Assembly (NCBI GenBank): GCA_016794365.1
Contig: JAEUKB010000100.1
Span: forward strand, 62,001 to 126,000
DNA length: 64,000 nt
Reading direction: 5' to 3'
Origin: Myxococcales bacterium
GTDB taxonomy: Bacteria; Myxococcota_A; Polyangia; Palsa-1104; JAEUJZ01
Below are positions 42,576 through 52,000 of this stretch, piece after piece. The notes under the pieces are model-generated. The model was not told where the DNA came from, searched no databases, and worked only from the letters and a program-made list of their open reading frames with translations. A program made the position numbers and the translations under genes. Each line of letters starts with the position of its first letter. Positions within the stretch are counted from its first letter, which is position 1.

Positions 42576-44021
42576 ATGAAGACGCTGCTGATTGTCGATG
42601 ACGAGACCTCGAACCTAGATTCCCTGGAGCGGACGTTTGCGCGCTTTGTGCCTCCGCAGACCGACGCAGACCAGAGCGGCAGCGAGCTACAAGTGCTGAC
42701 CTGTAGCGACGGCAAAGAAGCACTGGAGATCCTGCGCAAGCAGCGCATCGACGTGGTGCTGACCGACCTGCTCATGCCGGGCCTATCGGGGCTCGATCTG
42801 CTCAAGGCCGGACGCAAGCTGTCGCCCGAGACGGAAATCATCCTGATGACCGCCTACGGCACGATTGAAACCGCCGTCGAAGCGATGAAAGACGGGGCCT
42901 ACGACTTCATCACCAAGCCGCTCAAGCGGGCGCATGTGCTGCGGGTCGTGGGCAAAGCGCTGGAGCGCCAGACCCTGGTGCTGGAAAATCGCTCGCTGCG
43001 TCAGAAGCTGGCGGCGGCGGAGCGACGACCGATCGTCGGCGGATCCCTGGCCATGCGTCGCACGCTCGACATCGTGGCCCAAGCTGCGCCCTCGCAAGCC
43101 ACGGTGCTGCTGCTCGGGGAATCGGGCACCGGCAAAGAGCTGCTGGCCCGGCACCTTCATGATCTGTCGCCGCGCGCGGGCAGACCGCTGGTGCCCGTCA
43201 ACTGCGCCGCCCTGCCCGAGACGATCCTAGAAGCCGAGCTGTTTGGCTACGAAAAGGGCTCGTTTACCGGCGCGGTGGCCCGACGTGATGGTCGCTTTGC
43301 GCAGGCCGATGGCGGCACCCTGTTTCTCGATGAAGTCGGCGAGATTCCGCTACACCTTCAGGTCAAGCTGCTGCGCGTGCTGCAAGAAGGCGAGATCGAG
43401 CCCCTCGGCGGCAAGCTCCGGCGGGTGGACATCCGGCTCATCTTTGCGACCAACCGCGACCTGCGCAAGATGGTCAGCGAGGGACGCTTTCGCGAAGACC
43501 TGTTCTATCGGCTCAACGTCATCGCGGTCACGGTTCCGCCCCTGCGTGAGCGACTCGACGACGTGCCGCTGCTCGTCGATCACTTCCTGAACCGCTTTCG
43601 CAACAAGAACCACAAGAACGTCACCGGCATCAGTCGTCCCGCGCTGGAGCTGCTCTGTCGCTACAGCTATCCGGGCAACGTCCGCGAGCTGGAAAACGCG
43701 CTAGAGCGGGCCGTGGTCCTGTCGCGACAGCCGGTGATTGATGTCGATGATCTACCGCAAGAGATTCGCTGCGGCGGACTGCACCTTTCCACCAACCAAA
43801 GCCACGGCAGCTTGCCCAGCCTGACCTTCCCGCTCGGCACACCACTCGATGAGATCGAGCGCACCGTCATTCGGGAAACACTGCACTACACCAAAGGCGA
43901 CAAGAAGCTGGCGGCCCAGCTGCTCGGGATCGCAACGCGGACCATCTATCGCAAGCTCGATCGCGAAGTCAGCGATGGCAGCGAGCCCGAAGACGACGAC
44001 GATCCGTCCCGCTCCGCCTAA
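42576..44021 (+). CDS. Sigma-54-dependent response regulator (NtrC family)
   Basis: A 481-residue enhancer-binding protein. The receiver domain (residues about 1-130) has the acidic pair in IVDDE, phosphoacceptor Asp in LTDLLMPG and the lysine in TKPLK. The AAA+ domain has GESGTGKELL (Walker A), GSFTGA, the sigma-54 contact loop with Ser in place of the usual Ala, and GGTLFLDEV (Walker B). A Fis-type helix-turn-helix (KKLAAQLLGIATRTIYRKLD) ends it. No histidine kinase is adjacent, so the input is unknown. ATG 42576 gives the normal receiver start. Confidence 0.93.
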   Translation: MKTLLIVDDETSNLDSLERTFARFVPPQTDADQSGSELQVLTCSDGKEALEILRKQRIDVVLTDLLMPGLSGLDLLKAGRKLSPETEIILMTAYGTIETAVEAMKDGAYDFITKPLKRAHVLRVVGKALERQTLVLENRSLRQKLAAAERRPIVGGSLAMRRTLDIVAQAAPSQATVLLLGESGTGKELLARHLHDLSPRAGRPLVPVNCAALPETILEAELFGYEKGSFTGAVARRDGRFAQADGGTLFLDEVGEIPLHLQVKLLRVLQEGEIEPLGGKLRRVDIRLIFATNRDLRKMVSEGRFREDLFYRLNVIAVTVPPLRERLDDVPLLVDHFLNRFRNKNHKNVTGISRPALELLCRYSYPGNVRELENALERAVVLSRQPVIDVDDLPQEIRCGGLHLSTNQSHGSLPSLTFPLGTPLDEIERTVIRETLHYTKGDKKLAAQLLGIATRTIYRKLDREVSDGSEPEDDDDPSRSA

Positions 44022-44089
44022 GAACGCAGCCTTTGCCTTGCTCGTCCCAGCGGCTGCGGCGGACCGCAAGACTCTGCTACCCTGCGGCG

Positions 44090-44965
44090 GTGAACTTCTA
44101 CGACAACATGCTGCCAGAAGGCTTTTCCGCTGAAGCCAAGCTGGCTCTGCCGATTGTGATCGAAGCCGGACGGCTGGCGCACCGCTACTTCCAAGCCTGG
44201 CACGAACCGCACGAGCAGTCCGAACAGGCCCTGCCGGTGGAATGGAAAGACGCCGAAGAGCCCGTGACCGAAGCCGACCGTGCGGTGAGCGAGCTGTGCA
44301 TTGCCCGCCTCGGTGAGCGCTTTGCCGCTGATGTCGTCCTGTCGGAAGAGCGTCCCGATGATGGCGCTCGGCTGCTGGCGGATCGCTACTGGCTGGTCGA
44401 TCCGATTGACGGCACCAAGGACTTCATCGCCGGACGAGCAGGCTACGCGGTGATGCTGGGGCTCGTGGCGCACGGACAGCCGGTGCTCGGCCTGGTCTAT
44501 CAGCCTGCCGCCGAGCGACTGTGGATCGCGCAGCAAGGGCTGGGCGCGTTTGAGCTGCTCGATCACGAACCGCCGCGCCGCATCACGGTGTCCGCCACAT
44601 CGACCATGAGCGAGGCACGCCTGGTGTCTTCGGCATCCACCCGAGAAGAGCTGGTGCGAAGGGTGCGCGATCGGGCCGGGATTCGCGACGAGCTGCAAGT
44701 CGGCTCGGTCGGGGTCAAGCTGTGCCTCATCGCCGCTGGTGCGCGCGACCTGTACATGAACCCGGCGGGCCGCTGCAAGCTCTGGGACACCGCTGCACCA
44801 GAGATCATCTTGCGCGAAGCGGGCGGACAGCTCACCGATCTGCGGGGCGGCGCGCTGCGCTATTCCGATCGCGAGCTGGGCCATCACCACGGACTGGTGG
44901 CCAGCAACGGTCACTTGCACAGCGAAGCGCTGCGCCTGCTGGAGCCGTTTCTCGTCGGTCGCTAG
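44090..44965 (+). CDS. Inositol monophosphatase-family phosphatase (CysQ-like)
   Basis: Lithium-sensitive-type sugar/nucleotide phosphatase of about 292 residues. Metal-binding motifs are present: the acidic LSEERPDD, VDPIDGTKDFIAG and the C-terminal WDTAAPEIILREAGG. The DGTKDF variant resembles 3'(2'),5'-bisphosphate nucleotidases (CysQ) slightly more than inositol phosphatases, but the substrate is not certain. GTG 44090 or ATG 44108 could be the start; neither has a clear ribosome-binding site. It follows the sigma-54 regulator in the same direction. Confidence 0.83.
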   Translation: MNFYDNMLPEGFSAEAKLALPIVIEAGRLAHRYFQAWHEPHEQSEQALPVEWKDAEEPVTEADRAVSELCIARLGERFAADVVLSEERPDDGARLLADRYWLVDPIDGTKDFIAGRAGYAVMLGLVAHGQPVLGLVYQPAAERLWIAQQGLGAFELLDHEPPRRITVSATSTMSEARLVSSASTREELVRRVRDRAGIRDELQVGSVGVKLCLIAAGARDLYMNPAGRCKLWDTAAPEIILREAGGQLTDLRGGALRYSDRELGHHHGLVASNGHLHSEALRLLEPFLVGR

Positions 44966-44980
44966 CAGCCGCTGCGGCCT

Positions 44981-45011
44981 GTTTCACTCTTTTTCCAAAA
45001 AAAGTTGAAAC
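44981..45011. terminator. AT-rich hairpin, probable terminator
   Basis: GTTTCA and TGAAAC enclose CTTTTT and AAAAAG around a CCAA loop, giving a long AT-rich stem 16 bases after the phosphatase stop and 32 bases before the sigma factor start. U-rich segments on both sides of the loop would allow termination in either direction, though the stem has little G+C. It separates the phosphatase from the sigma/anti-sigma operon. Confidence 0.5.
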
Positions 45012-45042
45012 CAGATCGCTGTGACCTGCACTCACGGATGTG

Positions 45043-45720
45043 ATGACCAAACGCGCGCTGACCCTGCTTCACACCTCGCATCCGCTGGCGGGTCCAGCGG
45101 AAGAGCCTGAGGCCAGCACCGCGATCACCAAAGCCGGTGGGGAGCACGCTGCACCAGCCATCGTCAGCATCGATGCACCGCTCGTTTTAGCGGCGCAGCG
45201 GGGCGAGCGCGATGCCTTCCGCAGCCTGTTTGTGCGTCACAGTCCGGGCGTGCGACGCTACTTGGGCGATCTGCTGCGCGATGATGCGGCGGCAGACGAT
45301 GCCACCCAAGAGACGTTTGTCCGTGCCTACGATGCGCTGTCGTCTCTGCGTGAACCGGCCCGCCTGTCGTCGTGGCTGTTTGGCATCGCGCGTCGGGTCT
45401 TTTTAGAGCACTGCCGATCCAAGAAGGAAGCGCAGCGACTGCTCGAAGAGCCAAACGAGGAGTGCGAGCCGGTCGATGGCGCGCCCACGCCCGATGCGGT
45501 CCTGCTTCTCGCTGAGGCAGATCGCAAGCTGGTCGAAGCGCTGTCGCATGTCGGAGAGCCACGCAAGAGCGCGCTGCTACTGCGGCTCGATCACGGCCTG
45601 TCTTACGAAGACATCGCCGAGATCATGGGCTGGTCCGTCTCGAAAGTGAAAAACGAAGTCCACCGCGCCCGGATTCAGCTCCGTGCGCAGCTCTGGCACT
45701 ACCTGGGAGGAGCCAAGTGA
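45043..45720 (+). CDS. ECF-type RNA polymerase sigma factor
   Basis: A 225-residue sigma-70 family member of extracytoplasmic-function type. Region 2 contains DAFRSLFVRHSPGVRRYL and ADDATQETFVRAYDAL, the core-binding and -10-recognition segments; region 4 is near the C-terminus (LSYEDIAEIMGWSVSKVKNEVHRAR). The N-terminal 45 residues are a variable extension. Its TGA overlaps the GTG start of the next gene, which encodes a predicted anti-sigma factor, so the pair is translationally coupled. Confidence 0.92.
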   Translation: MTKRALTLLHTSHPLAGPAEEPEASTAITKAGGEHAAPAIVSIDAPLVLAAQRGERDAFRSLFVRHSPGVRRYLGDLLRDDAAADDATQETFVRAYDALSSLREPARLSSWLFGIARRVFLEHCRSKKEAQRLLEEPNEECEPVDGAPTPDAVLLLAEADRKLVEALSHVGEPRKSALLLRLDHGLSYEDIAEIMGWSVSKVKNEVHRARIQLRAQLWHYLGGAK

Positions 45721-46958
45721 ACACCCATCCGTCCGTTCAAGATCTCGAAGCCCTGCTGTCCGGCACGCTGTCTGAAGACCAGTCGATCGTGATTTCGGCC
45801 CACACCGATGAGTGCGGGCAGTGCGGTCGCGAGCTGGCATGGCTGCATGCCGAAAAAGAGCTGTTTGCGCAGCGAGCCCGTGGCGTTCCCCCCTCGCAGG
45901 TGTGGGCCCAGATCGAGCAGCAGATCGCCGCCCGTGTGGCACGCAAAGAAGCGACACCCAAGGGCCTGCGCCGCCTGCTTCAGCAGACCTTCCACGATCA
46001 GAAAGCGCAGTGGTTTGCGGTGGGCGCTGCTGCCGTGGCGATCTTTGGCATCGTGGCCGCCAGCCCGCTGTCGCCGCTGCACAAAGGTCAGTGGTTTTCG
46101 GCCAAAAAGACCCAGCCGGACATCGTCGCGATGCCGCCCGCAGGCAGCGATCACGATGCCGATGACGCCGACGATGCAAGCGATGCAGACAGCGCAGCAC
46201 ACGACGATGCGGTCACCGCAAGCACCAAGCTAACTGATCCCATCTCGCTGGAGATCGTCACCACCGCCGCCGAAGTCGAGCTCAGTGAATCGTCAGGAAA
46301 CGAAGCCAAGCTGACCCTGACCGAAGGCGTCGTACGGACCGCGCAGTTTGTCGCGCCGAGCGCCGGTCAGAGCCTGTGGCAGCTTCAGTTTGACGGTCGG
46401 TCCGTGCTACAGGACGGCCACCTGCTGCTACAGCTTCCGGTCGGCAGCAAGGTCAAGGTCAAGACCACGTCCGGCGATATCCACGCAAGTGGGCTGCTCG
46501 CGGACATCGACATCACGACCTCCTCGGGAGACATCAGCATCAAGGGCAGCCAAGCCGTGACCGTGCAATCGACCAGCGGCGATGTTCGACTCGAAGCCGT
46601 CCGTGGCGAAGTCAACGTCAACACCGTATCCGGCGAGCTGCTGCTGCAAAACGAAGTGCTGCGCCCGGTGCGCTTCCACTCCACCTCGGGCGATTTGACG
46701 ATTGCCGATGGCTGCAAGGTCGCCGACTGTAAGATCAGCGCCGAGACGATCTCGGGCAACGTGCTGGTCAAGTCGCTCGCCAGCAGTTCTTTTGTGGCCA
46801 AGCTCACGTCGCAGAGCGGAGAGATCACCGGCAGCGACCGTCTGCCCGTCGAGATGAAGCGCCATCCCGGTCAGCGCACCGAGTGGACCGCCAAGGTCGG
46901 CAGCGGCACCGGTATGGTCTCGCTGGAGTCGATGAGCGGCGACATCCTGTTGGAATAG
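45717..46958 (+). CDS. Anti-sigma factor with zinc-finger domain and periplasmic DUF4097 beta-helix
   Basis: A 413-residue partner of the preceding ECF sigma factor. The N-terminal cytoplasmic domain has the anti-sigma zinc motif HxxxCxxC (HTDECGQC). One membrane span follows (WFAVGAAAVAIFGIVAA), then an acidic Asp/Ala-rich linker and a DUF4097 domain in which SGDI/SGDV/SGEL turns recur about every 20 residues, predicted to be a right-handed beta-helix. AGGAG just before GTG 45717, and the four-base overlap with the sigma gene, decide the start. Binding of an envelope signal by the beta-helix could release the sigma factor (inference). Confidence 0.88.
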   Translation: MNTHPSVQDLEALLSGTLSEDQSIVISAHTDECGQCGRELAWLHAEKELFAQRARGVPPSQVWAQIEQQIAARVARKEATPKGLRRLLQQTFHDQKAQWFAVGAAAVAIFGIVAASPLSPLHKGQWFSAKKTQPDIVAMPPAGSDHDADDADDASDADSAAHDDAVTASTKLTDPISLEIVTTAAEVELSESSGNEAKLTLTEGVVRTAQFVAPSAGQSLWQLQFDGRSVLQDGHLLLQLPVGSKVKVKTTSGDIHASGLLADIDITTSSGDISIKGSQAVTVQSTSGDVRLEAVRGEVNVNTVSGELLLQNEVLRPVRFHSTSGDLTIADGCKVADCKISAETISGNVLVKSLASSSFVAKLTSQSGEITGSDRLPVEMKRHPGQRTEWTAKVGSGTGMVSLESMSGDILLE

Positions 46959-46995
46959 CGGCCCACCCAAGACCAGTCCGACAGCCGCTGCGCGA

Positions 46996-48717
46996 CTACG
47001 CCCGCGTATCGTGAAAGTCAAACTGTGGCGGCGCACGCAGCCCATATGCCTGTGCCGACAGCTCGTCCATGGCCGCAAAGTCTCGCTGTCCAAACGCCCG
47101 CGCCAGATCCGCAGCCAGCGAACCAGACAGATCGCGCGGCTGCGGCAGCCGAATCCGCCGTAGATACTGCGCCTGAAAGCGAAGGTATCCGCCGCGCAGC
47201 GTCACCGCGTAGCTCCACACAAAGAACAGCGCCACCTGAGAACTGAGCAGCCCACCGAGCGTCGCCAAGTCCCAGCCCTGCGCGGTCACGTAGTACAGGT
47301 TGTGATGCGGATGGTAGTGACCCACATCCAGCGTGAACGCGTTGGCACTGGCGATGTCAGGAATCACCAGCTTGGGCCTAGCCACGAGCGCCGGATGAAC
47401 GCGATCGATGGTCCGAAACCAGGCCTGCGGGTTCCGCCGTGCCACAAACCGTGCCGACAGTCGCTCGCGATGCGGTGCCAGGTAGTGCGCAAGCTGCGGA
47501 TGCTGCGTCAGATCGAGCGGTCTGCCATCGGGCGCAGCGGTCTGAAGGACATAGCGACGACCCCACACAATCTGTCCCGCGCGCAGATCCTGACGCACAA
47601 GGAGCGGCAGTCGGGTTGCGGGCTCCAGCCTCTGCGCCTGCGCTTCATCGACGATCAGCACGTCATCGCAGCCGGTGGCGACGCCAATCCCAAGCTGCAC
47701 CTGTCCACTGTCTTCCAGTGCGGCAAAGCGCTGCTCTAGCTGCGCAAGGAGCTGCCGCTTATCGGGATCGACGATCACCCACGGTGCATCGCCGGAAAAC
47801 CACTCGCGATGAAGCTGAAGCGAAGGCGCGCCCTGCCCTTCTATCGTCGGCTGTCCCTGTGCAAGTAGCGCCAGTGCCCGCGCACACTCGGCCCGATCTG
47901 CTTGCTGCATCGTCACGACCGGCACCGCGTCCGGCGGCTGCACATTCGACTTGGGACCGAGCACAAAGATCGATGGATAGGCCTGCACGCTCGCATCAAA
48001 CGGCGACGCCCGCGACAGATCGATGTAGCAGCGCACCTGACAGCGCGCACTCACCAGCTTGCGCAGCGGTCCGCCATAGCGATTGCGCGTCCAGCGATCG
48101 GCACAGACCAGCGACAGCAGACCGTGCGGACGCAGCAGCGACAGCGAGCGCTCGATAAACGCCACATACAGATCGGCGCGATCAAACAGGCAGGCATGCT
48201 GCTGGCGATACGCATTGCGCTGCGCGGGGGGAAGCTGCTCCAGCCGCACGTAGGGCGGATTGCCCACCACCACATCCACCAAAGGAAGCGAACGGGTCAA
48301 AAGAAAGTCCGCGTGCCGAACCCAAGTCGTCACAAGCGACTGCGAAAGGGATGGGGCCGCGCCCGCCTGCGCAAGCAGGGACGCAAGCCGCTGCCGCGTC
48401 TTTACCACCGCCGCGTGATCGATCTCAAACGCCAACAGCGCAGGTGCCAGCGACTCAAGCGGCCTGCCCGATTGCCGCGCCGACCAAAGCAGCCGCTGAA
48501 GCGCAAGCTCCACAAACGCGCCTTGGCCGCAGGCGGGCTCCAGCAGCGTCCGCGCCCCCAGATCCTGCTCGGCGCGATAGTCGAGCAAATCCAGCATCAG
48601 CTCGACCAGGTGCGGAGCGGTCAGCACCACGCCCGGTGCGCGCGTCCCAGGGTCCGTTCCCGCTGACTGCGCGCGCCGTCGCTTCCCTGGTGTCAAGGTT
48701 GGCATCGTGGTCGGCAT
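46996..48717 (-). CDS. Adenine-specific DNA methyltransferase (Eco57I/TaqI type), orphan
   Basis: A 573-residue SAM-dependent DNA methyltransferase. Motif I is LLEPACGQGAF (near residue 60) and the catalytic motif IV is VVGNPPYVRLEQ (near residue 152), typical of N6-adenine methylases of the gamma class. The C-terminal half resembles the TaqI/Eco57I target-recognition domain (PDIASANAFTLD, GGYLRFQAQYLRRIRLP). No nuclease domain is fused and no restriction gene is adjacent, so it is either solitary or an unusual bifunctional enzyme. ATG 48717 is assumed; ATG 48705 is possible. Confidence 0.87.
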   Translation of the reverse strand: MPTTMPTLTPGKRRRAQSAGTDPGTRAPGVVLTAPHLVELMLDLLDYRAEQDLGARTLLEPACGQGAFVELALQRLLWSARQSGRPLESLAPALLAFEIDHAAVVKTRQRLASLLAQAGAAPSLSQSLVTTWVRHADFLLTRSLPLVDVVVGNPPYVRLEQLPPAQRNAYRQQHACLFDRADLYVAFIERSLSLLRPHGLLSLVCADRWTRNRYGGPLRKLVSARCQVRCYIDLSRASPFDASVQAYPSIFVLGPKSNVQPPDAVPVVTMQQADRAECARALALLAQGQPTIEGQGAPSLQLHREWFSGDAPWVIVDPDKRQLLAQLEQRFAALEDSGQVQLGIGVATGCDDVLIVDEAQAQRLEPATRLPLLVRQDLRAGQIVWGRRYVLQTAAPDGRPLDLTQHPQLAHYLAPHRERLSARFVARRNPQAWFRTIDRVHPALVARPKLVIPDIASANAFTLDVGHYHPHHNLYYVTAQGWDLATLGGLLSSQVALFFVWSYAVTLRGGYLRFQAQYLRRIRLPQPRDLSGSLAADLARAFGQRDFAAMDELSAQAYGLRAPPQFDFHDTRA

Positions 48718-48824
48718 CGTACTCGCAGAAAGGGGGCCGAGCCGAGCGGCTCGACCGATGGAAGAAAAGGAAAGCGGGGAAGGAAGGACTGACAGCGAGG
48801 GAAGGGAAGGCGCAGCGCGAGCGG

Positions 48825-50879
48825 CTATTCCTTGGTGTCGCCGTCCGAGCGCTTGAGGATCACGAACTCGACGCGGCGGTTACGCGACCAGCAGTCTTCG
48901 TTGTGCTCGGGGCAGACCGGCTTGGTCTCGCCGTAGCCGTGCGACTGAAGTCGGTTGCCGTCGATGCCCTTGTCGATGAGGTAGACCTTCACCGCCTTGG
49001 CGCGTCGCTCGGTCAGATCCATGTTGTGGGCGTCGTCGCCGCGCTCGTCAGCATGGCCTTGGACTTCGATCTCGAGGATCTGCGGGTTGCCCTTCAGCGT
49101 CGCGGCAATCGCATCGAGGATCGGGAAGGAGATCTCCTTGATGATGTCCTTGTCCGTCTCGAAGTAGATCTTGTCGAGGATCTCCAGCTTGCCCTTGCGA
49201 ACGATGACGCGACCCTTATCCGGGCAGCCGTCCTGGTCCTGATAGCCGTTGTAGGTCTCCGGCTCGTTCGGGCACTGGTCGTCCTTGTCGAGGATGCTGT
49301 CCTTGTCGTTGTCTGGATCCGGGCAGCCGTCCTGATCTTCAAAGCCGTCCTTGTCCTCTGGATCGTTCGGGCACAGGTCGTCTTTGTCGAGGATGCCGTC
49401 CTTGTCGTTGTCCGGATCCGGGCAGCCGTCTTCATCCTCGAAGCCGTCTTTGTCTTCGGGATCGTCTGGGCACTTGTCGAGGTTGTCAGGAATGCCGTCG
49501 CCGTCGCGGTCAAGCACCACGCTGTCGGGGCAGCCGTCGTCGTCCTCGAAGCCATTCTTCGTCTCTGGCTCGTTCGGACACTTGTCGTCCACATCCAGGA
49601 TGCCGTCGCGATCGTTGTCCGGATCCGGGCAGCCATCTTCATCCTCGAAGTCATCGAAGTCTTCGGGATCGTCTGGACACTTGTCCACGTCGTCCTTGAT
49701 GCCGTCACCGTCGCGGTCGCCAATGTTCGGCTCGAAGATGAAGCCGATGAAGGCGCGCCACAGCGGACCACCGGTCATCTTGCCCGAGTCCGACAGGCCA
49801 ATCAGACCACCGCCCGCGCCAGCGACCAAGAACGACTTCTTCGCCAGGTACAGCTTGATGGCACCCAGGCCTTCGAGCGGATACGCCTTCTGGTTGCCTG
49901 CCACGTCGGCGTAACCGAAGAACTCACCGAGCACCTCGAAGCGCTGCTTCACGATCGCAAGCGAAGCACCGATGCCGTAGGTCAGCTGCGTGCCGACGCC
50001 CCGACGCAGTCCGGTGCCGCACAGTCCCGACTCAAACTGCGTCGAGGTGTTGTCTGCCGGATAGCAGAACGTGTTCATCGCTTCGTCGGTAACACGCGGA
50101 CGGCCTCGGTCCACAAACTCGGTCGAGCCAAAGCGAATCAGCGCACCGGCATTGATGGCGGTCCGGAAGCGACGCGACCGGCCCCACTCCTTGTCGAGCA
50201 GGATCTGCGGATGCAGCGTCACGTTGCTTTCCGCGATGAACTGCTTGTAGGCGTCCCCACCGGCCCACTTGTCCACCGGCAGATAGATCGACAGCAGCGC
50301 GCCCAGTCCCACTGGGTGACGCGAGGTGTTGAGGAAGCGGCCCTTGAAGTGAACCGCCAGGTCCGAAAAGCCCACCTTCGAGAAGGTCAGGTCGGTTCGC
50401 GCCGAGCCGTCACCAGCGTAGCCTTGGCAAGCCCCGCCCGGCGGACAGATCTGCCGACCACCGTTCATGATCGAAAGCGGAATGCCAAACGCGATCTCGA
50501 AGTGCTTAAACAGACCAACGGCAAACTGAAGCTGCGCGGTGACCAAGTTGTTCACCGCGAACGTACGACCGCTGGAGACCGGACCAAACGAAGCCGTCGA
50601 GCCCGCAGGCGTCTCTAGAAACAGCGGCTGACCCGCCCAGGTGCCCACCAGGCCCAGCGAGAAGTCTTTGTGACCGAGCACCTGCGAGGCGTTCAGCGTC
50701 ACGTAGCCCTTCGAGTCGATCGCCGGACGGAACAACTGCATGTTGTACGTCGGCTCAGTGAATCCATTTTCTTGGACGAGCTGAGCACTTGCCGTCTGAT
50801 GACAGGCCAAGAGCGCGCCCAGGGACCCGATCAGTGTCCCCAGACGCTTGAGCGTCGGTGCCCTATGTTGCGATTGCAT
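48825..50879 (-). CDS. OmpA-family outer-membrane protein with thrombospondin type 3 repeats
   Basis: A 684-residue envelope protein. A signal peptide (residues 1-32, ending TASAQ) leads into a beta-barrel-like N-terminal half of about 370 residues. A calcium-binding region of thrombospondin type 3 repeats follows, about ten DxDxDGxxD/CPDDPED/DGCPDP units. The C-terminal OmpA peptidoglycan-binding domain has IYFETDKDII, VQGHADERGDDAHN and LTERRAKAVKVYL. It probably links the outer membrane to peptidoglycan. AGGAAG lies upstream of ATG 50879. Confidence 0.93.
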   Translation of the reverse strand: MQSQHRAPTLKRLGTLIGSLGALLACHQTASAQLVQENGFTEPTYNMQLFRPAIDSKGYVTLNASQVLGHKDFSLGLVGTWAGQPLFLETPAGSTASFGPVSSGRTFAVNNLVTAQLQFAVGLFKHFEIAFGIPLSIMNGGRQICPPGGACQGYAGDGSARTDLTFSKVGFSDLAVHFKGRFLNTSRHPVGLGALLSIYLPVDKWAGGDAYKQFIAESNVTLHPQILLDKEWGRSRRFRTAINAGALIRFGSTEFVDRGRPRVTDEAMNTFCYPADNTSTQFESGLCGTGLRRGVGTQLTYGIGASLAIVKQRFEVLGEFFGYADVAGNQKAYPLEGLGAIKLYLAKKSFLVAGAGGGLIGLSDSGKMTGGPLWRAFIGFIFEPNIGDRDGDGIKDDVDKCPDDPEDFDDFEDEDGCPDPDNDRDGILDVDDKCPNEPETKNGFEDDDGCPDSVVLDRDGDGIPDNLDKCPDDPEDKDGFEDEDGCPDPDNDKDGILDKDDLCPNDPEDKDGFEDQDGCPDPDNDKDSILDKDDQCPNEPETYNGYQDQDGCPDKGRVIVRKGKLEILDKIYFETDKDIIKEISFPILDAIAATLKGNPQILEIEVQGHADERGDDAHNMDLTERRAKAVKVYLIDKGIDGNRLQSHGYGETKPVCPEHNEDCWSRNRRVEFVILKRSDGDTKE

Positions 50880-50974
50880 CGGCAGCTTCCTATCGTGTGT
50901 GTCGAGTCCTTGGGTAGAGCCCGGATCACGGCCATTTCCCTACACAGGACGGCATAGGTGTAAATTGACTCGTC

Positions 50975-52000
50975 ATGCAAAGTCAAACCCCATCCCACGG
51001 GATCGGGCCCCGCAGCGCGCTCGGTCTTTCGGTGTTGCCCAGTGAACGGTCTCCGACGCCGATTACGGCGGACTCTGTATTGTTAGCGCTCACTTCCCAA
51101 GGTGCCACCACCCTGCACCTGCCTGCCGTGGGTTTGCCCGGTCTTGTCGAGGGCTTAGCACACCTCACCGCAGCCGCACGTCCACCGATCCAAGTGGTCG
51201 CGGTCGATGCAGAGCTGGGTGCGATCGCCGATGCCCGACCCCAAGCAGCCAAGGCGCAGCTGGCCTCGCTCGACAAGGAAGAGAGCCGGACAGCGGTGTC
51301 GGTGGCTCAGTCGGCGCTGCGTGTGGCCAAGACGCTGGGCGCGCGCCATGTCCGGCTGCGACTGGGCGAAGTAGACGGGCTTGAGCGCCTGTGGAAAGAG
51401 GCTCGCAGCCACTTTTTGCGAGGTGCGATCTTAGACGAAGACGACACCGAGCCCGGCGAAGCGCTGCTGCGGGCAAGAAGCGCGCTTATGCCTCGGCACC
51501 TGGACGCGGTCAGGCGCGCCATCGAGCAGCTGGCCAACCATGCAGTCCGCAGCGAGCAGACCCTGCTGCTGGGCTATCCTCGTCGCGCCACCGAGCTGCC
51601 CTTGCCGATCGAAGTTCGACTGCTCTGTGAAGAGTTTGCGGGCGCACCGATCGCCCCAAGCCTGGATCTCCCCGCTGCGCACCTGGCGTCGATGATGCGC
51701 CTGGTGTCGATGGCTGACTCGGTCCGATCCTTTGCCAAGGGCCCGCTGCACTGCATCGGGGATGCCTGCGGCCCGGTGGGTGCCCTGCCGCCCGGAAGCG
51801 GCGAAGTCGATGTCGCAGCCGTCTGCAAAGCCCTGCCAAAAGACGCAGTCTTGTCGTTTATGCCGTGGCCGGGCCTGTCTTTCCGCGAGGTGCTAAGTGG
51901 CCTGGCCGCGCTGACGCAGCTACATCCCGACAGCCAGCGCGAGCCCGACACCTGGCCATCGTCCCCGGTTCCCGCGACCCATCCCTCACGGCAGCGCTGA
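50975..52000 (+). CDS. Putative xylose isomerase-like TIM-barrel protein
   Basis: A 341-residue protein whose alternating pattern (TTLHLPAVGLPGLVEGL, IQVVAVDAEL, GARHVRLRLGEV, APIAPSLDLPAAHL, LHCIGDACGPVG) fits an AP-endonuclease-2/sugar-isomerase TIM barrel. The usual catalytic His and Glu of true isomerases are not obvious, so assignment stops at the fold. It has no visible signal peptide. The 3' end overlaps the convergent FAD-protein gene by 15 bases; the start (ATG 50975) lacks a clear ribosome-binding site. Confidence 0.55.
   Translation: MQSQTPSHGIGPRSALGLSVLPSERSPTPITADSVLLALTSQGATTLHLPAVGLPGLVEGLAHLTAAARPPIQVVAVDAELGAIADARPQAAKAQLASLDKEESRTAVSVAQSALRVAKTLGARHVRLRLGEVDGLERLWKEARSHFLRGAILDEDDTEPGEALLRARSALMPRHLDAVRRAIEQLANHAVRSEQTLLLGYPRRATELPLPIEVRLLCEEFAGAPIAPSLDLPAAHLASMMRLVSMADSVRSFAKGPLHCIGDACGPVGALPPGSGEVDVAAVCKALPKDAVLSFMPWPGLSFREVLSGLAALTQLHPDSQREPDTWPSSPVPATHPSRQR

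Noticed and set aside
48351..50618. 755-codon plus-strand open frame
   Set aside because: It is the shadow of the TSP3/OmpA gene and the methyltransferase gene on the other strand; the product is biased in Val/Arg/Leu/Ala, has no domain, and crosses two real genes.
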